The position numbers were made by a program, and so were the translations under genes. Of a DNA stretch of 64,000 nucleotides, positions 52,747 to 60,780 are shown in pieces. The DNA comes from DAOQAU01 sp964640325 (GTDB lineage: Bacteria > Cyanobacteriota > Vampirovibrionia > Gastranaerophilales > Gastranaerophilaceae). How positions within the stretch are numbered: the first letter of the stretch is position 1; each line of letters opens with the position of its first letter. The notes below the pieces were generated by a model that did not search any database, was not told the DNA's origin, and was given only the letters and a program-made list of their open reading frames with translations. The stretch covers positions 7,959 to 71,958 of the forward strand of contig CAZXID010000006.1 of NCBI GenBank assembly GCA_964640325.1, written 5' to 3'.

Positions 52747-53667
52747 TTAAAAGTTTAAAAAGCTGTGAGAATAAACTTCTTTATTTAGAAGCATTTTTGC
52801 TGTTTTAATTATTTTTACTTGTTCAAAATCTTGACTATCAAAAGTTATATCTTCAATTTGTCCGAAATCTTTTATCATTTCAGAAAGCTTAATGCAAAGT
52901 TCATCTGAGGACGTTTTCGGGTTTGAAGCTTCAAGCATTTTGACCGTGTTAATAAGATCAAAATCAAGAGCGTTTATTATGGCACTGTTAAGCCCTGCGC
53001 CGTGTGCAAGTGCCAGAAAAACTTTATTTATAATCGGCCTAAGTTCATTTGGTGAACCGTTTGAAATGTTGGAAAGTCCTATTGTAGTCATAACTTCAGG
53101 TTCAAAGCTCTGCTTAATCATTTGAATTGTGTTCAGTGCCTCTTGTGCTTGGTCTTGTGCCACATTTACGGGCAAAATTAGGGGGTCAAAAAATATTTTT
53201 CTATTTTCGATTCCTTTTTCATCTGCTTTTTCAATAATCTCAAAAGCCAGTGCCAGTCTGTCGTCTGCGGATTTTGGGATACCTATTTGTTTGTTCATGG
53301 TGAGTGCGATTAAACTTGAGCCGAAATCGGCGGCTAAGGAGGTCATTTTTTCAAGTTTTTCTTCATCGGCAGAAGTGCTGTTTAAAAGGCAATTTTTAGG
53401 CGATTTACTTGTTTTAAGTCCCGCTTTCATTTCATCAAAATTCGTTGTGTCAAAAGATATTTTGAGGTTTGAGTTTTGCTCGACTAATTGACAAAGCCAA
53501 GGCAAGACGTTTTGCATTTGATTTTTTGCAGGCCCTACGTTCAAATCTATATAATCAAGATGCGCTTGTTTTTTGATTAAATCCAGAATAAAAGTTTCGT
53601 CCCTTTCAAGCAGGGCATTTTGAACGGATTTAGAAATTACATGAATATTTTCACCGATTAATAACAT
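52747..53667 (-). CDS. Pterin-binding methyltransferase-like protein (AcsE/DHPS fold)
   Basis: 306 residues, TIM barrel of the pterin-binding family. MLLIGENIHVISKSV, DYIDLNVGPAK, ISFDTTN, DPLILPVNVAQDQ and TTIGLSNISNG correspond to segments of methyltetrahydrofolate:corrinoid methyltransferases (AcsE, MetH pterin domain). No corrinoid protein or acetyl-CoA synthase is in the window, so the methyl acceptor is unknown. AGAGG lies upstream of the start. Confidence 0.83.
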   Translation of the reverse strand: MLLIGENIHVISKSVQNALLERDETFILDLIKKQAHLDYIDLNVGPAKNQMQNVLPWLCQLVEQNSNLKISFDTTNFDEMKAGLKTSKSPKNCLLNSTSADEEKLEKMTSLAADFGSSLIALTMNKQIGIPKSADDRLALAFEIIEKADEKGIENRKIFFDPLILPVNVAQDQAQEALNTIQMIKQSFEPEVMTTIGLSNISNGSPNELRPIINKVFLALAHGAGLNSAIINALDFDLINTVKMLEASNPKTSSDELCIKLSEMIKDFGQIEDITFDSQDFEQVKIIKTAKMLLNKEVYSHSFLNF

Positions 53668-53723
53668 ATTTACCTCTTATGTTATTATACATAAAATTTT
53701 TTCATGGTAAAATTTTGTTATAT

Positions 53724-53810
53724 GGAGAGGTGTCCGAGCGGCTTAAGGTGCAAACTTGGAAAGTTTGTGTGGGGGCAACTTCACCGGGGGTTCGAATCCC
53801 CCCTTCTCCG
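53724..53810 (+). tRNA. tRNA-Ser (anticodon GGA)
   Basis: 87 bases. Acceptor GGAGAGG pairs with CTTCTCC, discriminator G. The anticodon stem CAAAC/GTTTG encloses TTGGAAA (anticodon GGA). A long variable arm (GTGGGGG...TTCACC) marks class II. T-loop TTCGAAT. CCA is not encoded. Confidence 0.95.
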
Positions 53811-53812
53811 AA

Positions 53813-53898
53813 CTTCGCTTCAACTAATGTTGAAGCTTCGTACGGTTAACCGAATTAAGCGAAGTGAGGATGCTCCGTAGCTCCTCTGAAGTTTTAAC
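53813..53898. repeat. Direct repeat A flanking GIY-YIG ORF
   Basis: About 86 bases, imperfectly repeated in the same orientation at 54316-54403. It contains a hairpin GCTTCAAC/GTTGAAGC, the palindrome CGGTTAACCG and an AAGCGAAGTGAGGA...GCTCCGTAGCTCC block. It starts 3 bases after the tRNA-Ser end. Confidence 0.75.
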
Positions 53899-53972
53899 AA
53901 AAGAGGAAGCTCCTCTTGAATTTGTTATTTCAATTTTAATAAAACAAAGAGCGTAGGAGTATCTTTTTAATA

Positions 53973-54215
53973 ATGTTTTATGCTTATATTCTAAAATCTA
54001 TAAACTATCCTGAACAATATTATGTTGGATACACTAATGATTTAAAAGATAGATTGGAAAGACATAATAAAGGCTATGTAAAACATACATCAAAATTTAT
54101 GCCATGGAGATTACATGCCTATTTTGCATTTCAAACAAAAGAATTAGCAACAAACTTTGAAAAATATTTAAAAACAGGCTCAGGTATTGCTTTTAGGAAT
54201 AAACATTTTAAATAA
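53973..54215 (+). CDS. Stand-alone GIY-YIG nuclease-domain protein
   Basis: 80 residues, almost nothing but the GIY-YIG core. FYAYILKS gives the first tyrosine motif, YYVGYTNDLKDRLERHNKG contains the YVGYT motif and catalytic arginine, and the glutamate is in NFEKYLKTGSG. It resembles UPF0213/YhbQ-type small nucleases and the domain of UvrC or homing endonucleases. It is framed by direct repeats behind tRNA-Ser, suggesting a mobile unit. No clear Shine-Dalgarno. Confidence 0.88.
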   Translation: MFYAYILKSINYPEQYYVGYTNDLKDRLERHNKGYVKHTSKFMPWRLHAYFAFQTKELATNFEKYLKTGSGIAFRNKHFK

Positions 54216-54250
54216 ACAGAGACTTTTGCTGTCGAGACTACAATATCCGA

Positions 54251-54288
54251 ACTTTTTAATTTTAGCCATTAGGCTAAAATTAAAAAGT
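54251..54288. repeat. Perfect 17-base inverted repeat
   Basis: Arms 54251-54267 and 54272-54288 surround the loop ATTA; the stem top is GCC/GGC and the rest AT. It lies between the GIY-YIG stop and repeat B and could terminate that gene. Confidence 0.6.
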
Positions 54289-54315
54289 ATATGAAGCGGG
54301 GATGAGAACCACAAA

Positions 54316-54403
54316 TCGAAGCTTCAACGTTAGTTGAAGCTTCGTTCGGTAAACCGAATAAGCGACGTGAGGAGAATGCTCCGCGGCTTCTTTGATGTTC
54401 TTA
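54316..54403. repeat. Direct repeat B flanking GIY-YIG ORF
   Basis: Matches repeat A with several substitutions and short indels, including GCTTCAAC..GTTGAAGC, a CGGTAAACCG near-palindrome and AAGCGACGTGAGGA. Its end overlaps the stop codon of the hemerythrin gene (54401-54403). Confidence 0.75.
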
Positions 54404-54808
54404 CGAAACTCCTTTTGAGTTTAAAAACGGGCCATATTTTTTATCCGAGCCTGAAATATGACTTACAAGCCAATCTTTTAAAAAAGAAGTTATTGAAACA
54501 GAAAGAGCAACCCTTCCGGCATCAAAATCGCTTTTAAAAGCAAGCACTTTTTGTGTAAACTCCGCGTGTTCTTTTTTTTGGGCTTCTAATTCCGGGTAAT
54601 CGTATCTTTGCATATAGCTTTCTTCTGAAGCAAAATGAGTTTTTGTGTAATTTATAAGTTTAAATATGATATTCCCCAAAACTTCATTGCTTCTTTTTTC
54701 TTGCATGGCTTCAAAAAGCTCATTTAAAAGTTGTACTAGTGTTTTGTGTTGATTGTCCAATTCTCTAACGCCTACGCTGTATTTGTCATCCCAGTTAAAT
54801 AATGCCAT
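54401..54808 (-). CDS. Bacteriohemerythrin-like protein with a ligand substitution
   Basis: 135 residues, four-helix bundle. Aligned to canonical numbering the di-iron ligands are H21, H58, E62, Q77, H81, H117 and D122: the usual His77 is glutamine (LEAQKKEH instead of LEAHKxEH). Hemerythrins bind O2 at the di-iron site; one lost ligand may change iron binding. AGAGG precedes the ATG. The C-terminal stop lies in repeat B, so the tail may have been altered by that insertion. Confidence 0.9.
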   Translation of the reverse strand: MALFNWDDKYSVGVRELDNQHKTLVQLLNELFEAMQEKRSNEVLGNIIFKLINYTKTHFASEESYMQRYDYPELEAQKKEHAEFTQKVLAFKSDFDAGRVALSVSITSFLKDWLVSHISGSDKKYGPFLNSKGVS

Positions 54809-54884
54809 AATAAACCTCTTTCTTTTTATCTTCCGACTAAAGATTTTAAACTGAATTTGTACTTTTTGTCAAATTATCAGTCAG

Positions 54885-56438
54885 GTGTTTAACAAGCTTT
54901 TTTATAGTATAATTTTGTTTGAAATGAGTTTGAATTTTAATTTAGATGCCGCCATAGATAATTTTTTGTCCCCTGTTGCCGATAAAATTTCAGCATTGAT
55001 TTTTTGTCATGTTACAATAGGTGGAATTCAAGTTCAACTTTTGGTTGCGCTTTTAATGTTTGCGGCAATTTATTTTACTATAAGGACCCGTTTTATAGGC
55101 TTTTGGGGGTTTAAACATGCTATAAATCTTATTTTAAATAAATATAAACATCCCGAAGGCAGCTTTAAGCGCAAGAAAAAAGGCGAAGTCTCTTCTATTC
55201 AGGCGCTTTCCGCAACTATTTCGGCATCTGCAGGCATGGGAAATATAGCAGGAACGGCAGCGGCAATCTCTCTTGTAGGTCCGGGAGTTTTGTTTTGGAT
55301 GATCTTGGCAGGGCTTTTTTCTATGGCACTTAAATTTTCAGAAGTGCTTTTGGGGCTAAAACTCAGAAAAATTAATTCTGACGGAACTGTTGCAGGTGGT
55401 CCTATGTATTATATTTTAAAAGGGCTTAAAGGGAAATATTTATCAAAAATCGCACCGCATTTGGCAAAAATTTATGCGATATGTTGCGTTTTTGCGATGA
55501 TTGGTGGTTGGAATTTGTTTCAAATTAACGCCATGACAACTCAAATTACAGAAGTTACAGGCGGGAATTCAAGTATTTTCTACAATAACGGTTGGGTTTT
55601 GGGTTTGATTGTGGCTTTGATAATATGGTTTACCATAATCGGCGGGATAAAATCCATAGGAAAATTCACCGAAAAAGTCACACCGGCTATGTGTTCGCTT
55701 TATCTTTTAACGGCGCTGGTTGTTTGTTTGATGAATTTTGAACGTATACCTTATTCTTTTGTGTTAATTTTTAAAGAAGCATTTAGGCCGCAAGCGGTTG
55801 CAGGCGGGATGTTTGTTTCTATGTTGTGGGGTTTCAGGCGGGCAATGTTTTCAAATGAGGCCGGCTTGGGTACGGCATCGATAGCCTTTTCTGCGGTAAA
55901 AACAAGCAAACCTGTAGCTCAAGCCTTTATTGCAATGCTCCAACCTTTTGTTGACACCGTTATTGTAGGTTCTGCAACAGCTCTTGTTATAATAATTTCC
56001 GGTGAATACTTAAATTCATCGGGGCTTGCAGGAATTGAATTGACTTCCCGTGCCTTTGGAAGCGCATTTTCTTTTTTCCCACTACTTTTGACTGTTATGG
56101 TAAGCTGTTTTGTTACTTCAACTTTGCTTTGCGGATCTTATTACGGGCTTAAGGCCTGGCATTTTTTATTCGGTGAAACCGACAAAAATACAAAAGTTTT
56201 TCAGATTATCTACTGCGTTTTTATAATTTTGGGCTCTGCAATGAATTTCAAGAGCATAATTAATGTTTCAGATGCTTTTACGCTGTTTCTTGCCGTTCCT
56301 AATTTGTTTGCGGTGTTTGTACTTTCAAACGTGGTCATAAAGGAGTTAAAAAAATATTGCAGAAAATATTCGATAGGAATTTTTAAGGAAAAAAGCAATG
56401 AAAGAGAAATCACTTCTGGAATTGAAGCAAAAGTGTAA
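54885..56438 (+). CDS. Alanine/glycine:cation symporter (AGCS family), copy 2
   Basis: 517 residues, paralogue of 47143. ISASAGMGNIAGTAAAISL, GTVAGGPMYYI, NLFQINAMTTQI and RRAMFSNEAGLGTASIAFSAVKTSKP are AGCS signatures. The GTG start at 54885 gives an N-terminus that aligns with the paralogue; the ATG at 54924 is an alternative, and a TATAAT at 54908-54913 could even drive a transcript beginning near it. The 3' end overlaps the UDG gene by 41 bases. Confidence 0.9.
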   Translation: MFNKLFYSIILFEMSLNFNLDAAIDNFLSPVADKISALIFCHVTIGGIQVQLLVALLMFAAIYFTIRTRFIGFWGFKHAINLILNKYKHPEGSFKRKKKGEVSSIQALSATISASAGMGNIAGTAAAISLVGPGVLFWMILAGLFSMALKFSEVLLGLKLRKINSDGTVAGGPMYYILKGLKGKYLSKIAPHLAKIYAICCVFAMIGGWNLFQINAMTTQITEVTGGNSSIFYNNGWVLGLIVALIIWFTIIGGIKSIGKFTEKVTPAMCSLYLLTALVVCLMNFERIPYSFVLIFKEAFRPQAVAGGMFVSMLWGFRRAMFSNEAGLGTASIAFSAVKTSKPVAQAFIAMLQPFVDTVIVGSATALVIIISGEYLNSSGLAGIELTSRAFGSAFSFFPLLLTVMVSCFVTSTLLCGSYYGLKAWHFLFGETDKNTKVFQIIYCVFIILGSAMNFKSIINVSDAFTLFLAVPNLFAVFVLSNVVIKELKKYCRKYSIGIFKEKSNEREITSGIEAKV

Positions 56439-56991
56439 TGAATGTAGGGCTTGCGAGCTTTATAAAACAAGAAATAATGTGGTTTTTGCAGATGGGAACC
56501 CTGAAAGTGCAAAAATTGTTTTAATAGGTGAGGCTCCGGGTGAAAATGAGGATTTGCAAGGGATTCCATTTGTCGGAAGAGCCGGAAAGCTTTTGAATGA
56601 GTTTCTTGAAAAAGCAGGCATTTTTCGAGAAAAAGATTTATATATAATAAATACGGTTAAATGCAGGCCGCCAAAAAACAGAGTCCCGACCGAGCAGGAA
56701 AAACAGTCATGCAGGACGTTTTTGCTTTCTCAGATTGAAGTTATCAACCCTGAAATAATCCTGCTTTGCGGGGCTACGGCACTAAAATCTTTTTCAAAAT
56801 CTACTCTTTGGGCAAAAACGCCAATTTCAAAAATTAGGGGAGAGGTTTTTGAGATAGAGGTTAGCGGCAAAAAATACCAAGCCATGCCGATTTTTCATCC
56901 TTCATACCTTTTAAGAAATCATTCAACCGAAGAAAACTCTCCGCGTGATTTAATGATAAGAGATTTAAAAAAGGCAAAAAAATTAATTTGA
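56398..56991 (+). CDS. Family 4/5-type uracil-DNA glycosylase
   Basis: 197 residues. Four cysteines for a [4Fe-4S] cluster are seen: CNECRAC at the N-terminus gives C-x2-C, with later ones in VKCRPPKN and QSCRTF. GEAPGENEDLQGIPFVGRAG is the catalytic motif I and IFHPSYLLR contains the motif II histidine. It removes uracil from DNA. It overlaps the symporter start-to-end and converges on the amidase with a 9-base overlap. Confidence 0.93.
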   Translation: MKEKSLLELKQKCNECRACELYKTRNNVVFADGNPESAKIVLIGEAPGENEDLQGIPFVGRAGKLLNEFLEKAGIFREKDLYIINTVKCRPPKNRVPTEQEKQSCRTFLLSQIEVINPEIILLCGATALKSFSKSTLWAKTPISKIRGEVFEIEVSGKKYQAMPIFHPSYLLRNHSTEENSPRDLMIRDLKKAKKLI

Positions 56992-58377
56992 AATAAATTC
57001 AACTATACCGTCGGTAATTGCTTTGGCGCAGTTTTTTTGAAATTCTTTGTCAAGTAAAAGTTCGCAGTCGTCGGGATTAATCATGTAGGCAACTTCTATA
57101 AGCACACTCACACTTGATGTGGGGCGCACAAGTGCCAAACTTCCCTGCCGCACCCTATCATTTTGGGTGCCCGATTTTGCCGTGATTGAATTTAAAATAT
57201 TCTCGGCAAGAGGTTTTGCCTGATTATGATAGTAATAGACACTTGTTCCTCTGCTTTTTATCGGGTCGGCTCCGTCAGGAAGCGCGTTTGCATGAATACT
57301 TATCAAAATCGCACAATTTTTATCTTTTGCCATTCTAACTCTGTCTTTGAGTGAAACGGCACTGTCATCTTTTCTTATCATAATAACTTTTGCACCAAGT
57401 GAAGTAAGCTCTTGATTTACTTCTTTTGCGATTTCAAGGTTAATATTTTTTTCCCTGTCACCTTTTGGTCCTATCGCTCCGTATTCGGCACCGCCATGTC
57501 CGGCGTCAACTGCTATGGTCAAATCCTTAAGAGGCATATCACAGTTTTTTTCGGGAGGTTTTCTTACTTTTAAAATAAACTTATTTCCTTCAAAATAGGC
57601 ATCGTAGCCGAAAAGTTTTTTAAAAGGGATGTCAAAATTCAAGGTATAATCTTCAATACAAAGATTTTTGTCTTCGGATTTTACGTTGAAAAGTTTTAAG
57701 TTAAGGTTTTTATCTTCTTCTTTAAGTACAAAAGGAGTTTTGCCCTCAATTTCAAATTCATATAGACAAAATTCTTTGTTTTCTTTTATTTCAAGTTTTT
57801 TTATATTTACGGGGGTTGCAAAAATGTTATTGTCGGTTTTTTGTTCTATATCGGATTTTAAAATCCACCCTGTTGTTTTTGAATTTAAAAACACTCTCCA
57901 AAAGCCTCCTTTTTCACCGTTTATTATTAAAGGAGTTTCTTTTTGAAGATGAGCCATGCGGTTGATTCCGCTGTCAAAGGGAGTAAGCCTCAAAGGGGTA
58001 TTGTCGTCTTTTGTGAAAAAGTTGTTCATTGCAGGGTATTGGATTAATTCGATTTTTTGAACGATATTTGGAACAGGTTTTGGCTTTTCGACTACAAAAG
58101 TTTTTTCTTCAATAATTCCTTCAAGATTTATTGAAGTTATTTTAAAGTTATTAATTCCTTCTTGAAGCGGTACAACATGGACAAAAGAGCCACTTTTATG
58201 AAGTTTAACTTGTTCATCGTTAATTTTGACACTATTCTGCGGGTTGGTCGAACCTATAAAAAAAGTCGAAGGCGCATTGATTATACAAGGTGATTTTTTC
58301 GGGTAGACAATTTCAAGCGTGAAAGCTTTTGCACCAAGCATAAAAAAAATAAAAACCAAAAATAAAATTCTTTTCAT
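56983..58377 (-). CDS. N-acetylmuramoyl-L-alanine amidase (Amidase_3) with SH3-like N-terminal region
   Basis: 464 residues. A signal peptide (1-18) is followed by an Ig/beta region and an SH3b-like part (about 120-180: RVFLNSKTTGWILKSDIE), then an AMIN-like part and Amidase_3 (about 285-460). Catalytic zinc site: VDAGHGGAEYGAIG (H), NLEIAKEV (E) and SIHANALPDG (H). It cleaves peptidoglycan in the periplasm. It appears leaderless: TATAAT ends 6 bases from the ATG. Confidence 0.92.
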   Translation of the reverse strand: MKRILFLVFIFFMLGAKAFTLEIVYPKKSPCIINAPSTFFIGSTNPQNSVKINDEQVKLHKSGSFVHVVPLQEGINNFKITSINLEGIIEEKTFVVEKPKPVPNIVQKIELIQYPAMNNFFTKDDNTPLRLTPFDSGINRMAHLQKETPLIINGEKGGFWRVFLNSKTTGWILKSDIEQKTDNNIFATPVNIKKLEIKENKEFCLYEFEIEGKTPFVLKEEDKNLNLKLFNVKSEDKNLCIEDYTLNFDIPFKKLFGYDAYFEGNKFILKVRKPPEKNCDMPLKDLTIAVDAGHGGAEYGAIGPKGDREKNINLEIAKEVNQELTSLGAKVIMIRKDDSAVSLKDRVRMAKDKNCAILISIHANALPDGADPIKSRGTSVYYYHNQAKPLAENILNSITAKSGTQNDRVRQGSLALVRPTSSVSVLIEVAYMINPDDCELLLDKEFQKNCAKAITDGIVEFISN

Positions 58378-58383
58378 ATTACA

Positions 58384-58389
58384 ATTATA
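58384..58389 (-). promoter_or_regulatory. -10 element, leaderless amidase gene
   Basis: TATAAT on the minus strand, six bases before the ATG at 58377. No Shine-Dalgarno in between. Confidence 0.5.
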
Positions 58390-58410
58390 AATTAAAATAA
58401 TATTTTATTA

Positions 58411-58416
58411 TATAAT
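58411..58416 (+). promoter_or_regulatory. -10 element, leaderless hisC-HAD gene
   Basis: TATAAT ends seven bases before the ATG at 58424. The expected -35 region falls on the opposing -10 at 58384-58389, so the two promoters overlap. Confidence 0.5.
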
Positions 58417-58423
58417 ATAAATT

Positions 58424-60145
58424 ATGAAAGCAAAGAAAACCGTTCAAAAAATTGAGCCTTATGCGGTTGACCTTTTTGATGAAGAAGGGTTTCTTAAGCT
58501 GGACAGCAATGAAAACGATTTCGGGCCTTCGCCTAAAGTAATTGATGCGATCAGAAATATTTCACCCCAAGACATTAAATATTACCCTTATTATGGTAAA
58601 TTGCTTCAAAAACTTGCCGAGTTTCACGGGGTTGATATTGAAAATATAATCTTGACAGCAGGCGCCGATGAAGCTATAAGTTCCGTTTTTTCGACTTTTT
58701 TGGAAACCGGGCAAACGGTTTTGACTGTTGAGCCTTCTTTTGTGATGCCACGCATTTACGCAAAGGTTAACGGGCTTAATTTTAGGGAAATTTCTTACAA
58801 AAAAAAGTGGGAATTTCCGCAGGAAGAATTTTTGAAAAACATTGACAATGTAGATTTGATTCACCTCACAACTCCAAATTCTCCTACAGGTGAAATTATT
58901 GAAAAAAGCGTTATCGAAAAAATTGTCAAAAAAGCAGGCGCGAAAGCAATTTTAATCGATGAAACTTACGTTAATTTTTGTGACATTTCCAATTTGGATT
59001 TGGCAAGAAAAAATGAAAATATTTTTATAGTGCGCTCTTTTTCCAAAGACTTTGCGCTTGCAGGGATGCGTTTGGGCTATGTGATTTCATCTGAAGAAAA
59101 TATTTCCAATTTGAGAAAATATTTAAGCCCTTACAATGTTTCAAACCTTTCTGTAAAAGCAGGAATTGCCGCACTTGATGATATAGAATATTTTAAGGCG
59201 ATAAAAAAACAAATTGAACAATCAAAGCAACTTCTGGCTCAAGGGCTAAAGAAACTTGATAACAAAATATATATTTATCCCTCTGAGACAAATTTTTTAT
59301 GCGTGGATTTCGGGCAAAAGGCGGAATTTGTTTATAAAAAGCTTATTGATAATAAAATTAAGGTCAAATACTTTAAAAATATCCCATTGCTTGAAAATAT
59401 AATGAGAATTACCGTCCCTACACTTGAAAATACAAAAAAAATCCTATCTGTGCTTGAAAAAAAAACCGCAATAGTTTTTGACATGGACGGGGTTTTGATT
59501 GATGCTTCAAAATCCTATAGGGTTGCTGTGCAAAAAACTTTTGAGCATTTTGCAAGAAAAGAAGTTACCCATAAAGAAATTTCTGCCGCGAAAAAATTGG
59601 GCGGGCTAAATAATGATTGGGATTTAACCGAACATTTGCTTAAAAAAGAAGGGTTGAATATTAACTATGATAATATAGTTGAAGTTTTCCAAGGGCATTA
59701 TAAAGCACTTGCGCAAGTCGAGGAGCCGCTTGTTGATTGTGAGTTTTTTGAAGAGTTGTCAAAAAAGTATCACTTGGCAGTTTTTACCGGCAGGCTTGTT
59801 GAAGAGGCTTATTATTCGCTTGATAAACATAGTTTTACAAAATATTTTTATACGATAATTACCATGCAAGATGTGGGGCTTAATCATCAAAAACCCGACT
59901 CTTTGGGGCTTGAAATTGTTAAGCAAAAAATCATTGCAGATGAAATTTACTATCTTGGTGATACCGTAGATGATATGATGTGTGCGCAAAAAGCAGGAGT
60001 CAAGGCAATAGGGGTTTTGCCTCCGCAGGATAAATCAGAGGATTTAAAAAACCTTTTGAAATCCAAGAAAGCTGTGGTAGTATTGGAAGAGACAAGACAA
60101 TTAATACCTTTTATCAATAAATCAATTTTATTAAGCGAGAAGTGA
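58424..60145 (+). CDS. hisC: Histidinol-phosphate aminotransferase fused to HAD phosphatase
   Basis: 573 residues. Residues 1-345 are a HisC aminotransferase (LDSNENDFGPSP; LTTPNSPTGEI; PLP lysine in RSFSKDFALAGMRLGY at about 207). Residues 350-573 are a HAD-IA phosphatase (FDMDGVLIDASKSY; FTGRLVEEAYY; YLGDTVDDMMCAQKAGV). Known HisC enzymes transaminate imidazole-acetol phosphate. The HAD part resembles a group found near or fused to HisB (TIGR01548-like) and could be the histidinol-phosphatase. hisB follows 10 bases later. Confidence 0.92.
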   Translation: MKAKKTVQKIEPYAVDLFDEEGFLKLDSNENDFGPSPKVIDAIRNISPQDIKYYPYYGKLLQKLAEFHGVDIENIILTAGADEAISSVFSTFLETGQTVLTVEPSFVMPRIYAKVNGLNFREISYKKKWEFPQEEFLKNIDNVDLIHLTTPNSPTGEIIEKSVIEKIVKKAGAKAILIDETYVNFCDISNLDLARKNENIFIVRSFSKDFALAGMRLGYVISSEENISNLRKYLSPYNVSNLSVKAGIAALDDIEYFKAIKKQIEQSKQLLAQGLKKLDNKIYIYPSETNFLCVDFGQKAEFVYKKLIDNKIKVKYFKNIPLLENIMRITVPTLENTKKILSVLEKKTAIVFDMDGVLIDASKSYRVAVQKTFEHFARKEVTHKEISAAKKLGGLNNDWDLTEHLLKKEGLNINYDNIVEVFQGHYKALAQVEEPLVDCEFFEELSKKYHLAVFTGRLVEEAYYSLDKHSFTKYFYTIITMQDVGLNHQKPDSLGLEIVKQKIIADEIYYLGDTVDDMMCAQKAGVKAIGVLPPQDKSEDLKNLLKSKKAVVVLEETRQLIPFINKSILLSEK

Positions 60146-60155
60146 GAGGTAAAAA

Positions 60156-60740
60156 GTGAGAAAAAGTTTAAAAACAAGAAAAACAAACGAAACCGAAGTT
60201 AAAATCGAACTCAATATCGACGGCAACGGTAAAATGGAAATTTCTACACCGATAAAATTTTTCACCCACATGCTCGAGCAATTTGCCGCACATGGCGGGT
60301 TTGACTTAAAAATAGAGGTTAAATCCCACGACAAAGATAATCACCATGTTATAGAAGATGTTGCGCTTACCTTGGGTGAAGCCTTTAAGGAGGCTTTAGC
60401 CGACAAAAAGGGGATAATTCGTTACGGAAGCTTTGTGCTGCCAATGGACGAGGCACTTTGTCTTGCTGCGGTGGATTTGAGCGGAAGGGCTTTTTCTAAA
60501 GTTGATATGGAAATTAAAGACGAGAAAACTTCTGATTTTGAAACTGTTTTGCTGCCTCATTTTTTCAACAGTTTTGCTCAGGCAAGTTTATCCACCATCC
60601 ACATAAAACTTCTTGAAGGGTTTGATACCCACCACATAATAGAATCAGTTTTTAAATCTTTTGCAAGAGCGCTTAGACAAGCATGTTCTTTTGATGAGAA
60701 AAATAAAAATTCTATTCCTTCTACAAAAGGGATTTTGTAA
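60156..60740 (+). CDS. hisB: Imidazoleglycerol-phosphate dehydratase
   Basis: 194 residues, monofunctional HisB without the N-terminal phosphatase of enterobacteria. FFTHMLEQFAAHGGFDL, DNHHVIEDVALTLGEAF and GFDTHHIIESVFKSFARALRQAC carry the manganese-binding histidines. It catalyses the step before HisC. GTG start at 60156, with GAGAGG upstream. Ends in a bidirectional terminator. Confidence 0.95.
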   Translation: MRKSLKTRKTNETEVKIELNIDGNGKMEISTPIKFFTHMLEQFAAHGGFDLKIEVKSHDKDNHHVIEDVALTLGEAFKEALADKKGIIRYGSFVLPMDEALCLAAVDLSGRAFSKVDMEIKDEKTSDFETVLLPHFFNSFAQASLSTIHIKLLEGFDTHHIIESVFKSFARALRQACSFDEKNKNSIPSTKGIL

Positions 60741-60741
60741 T

Positions 60742-60777
60742 AAGGATGAGGAAAAATTAAAATTTTTCCTCATCCTT
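60742..60777. terminator. Bidirectional terminator
   Basis: Perfect 17-base arms 60742-60758 and 60761-60777 (AAGGATGAGGAAAAATT and complement). It lies between the converging hisB and the kinase gene at 60781. Confidence 0.75.
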
Positions 60778-60780
60778 AAT

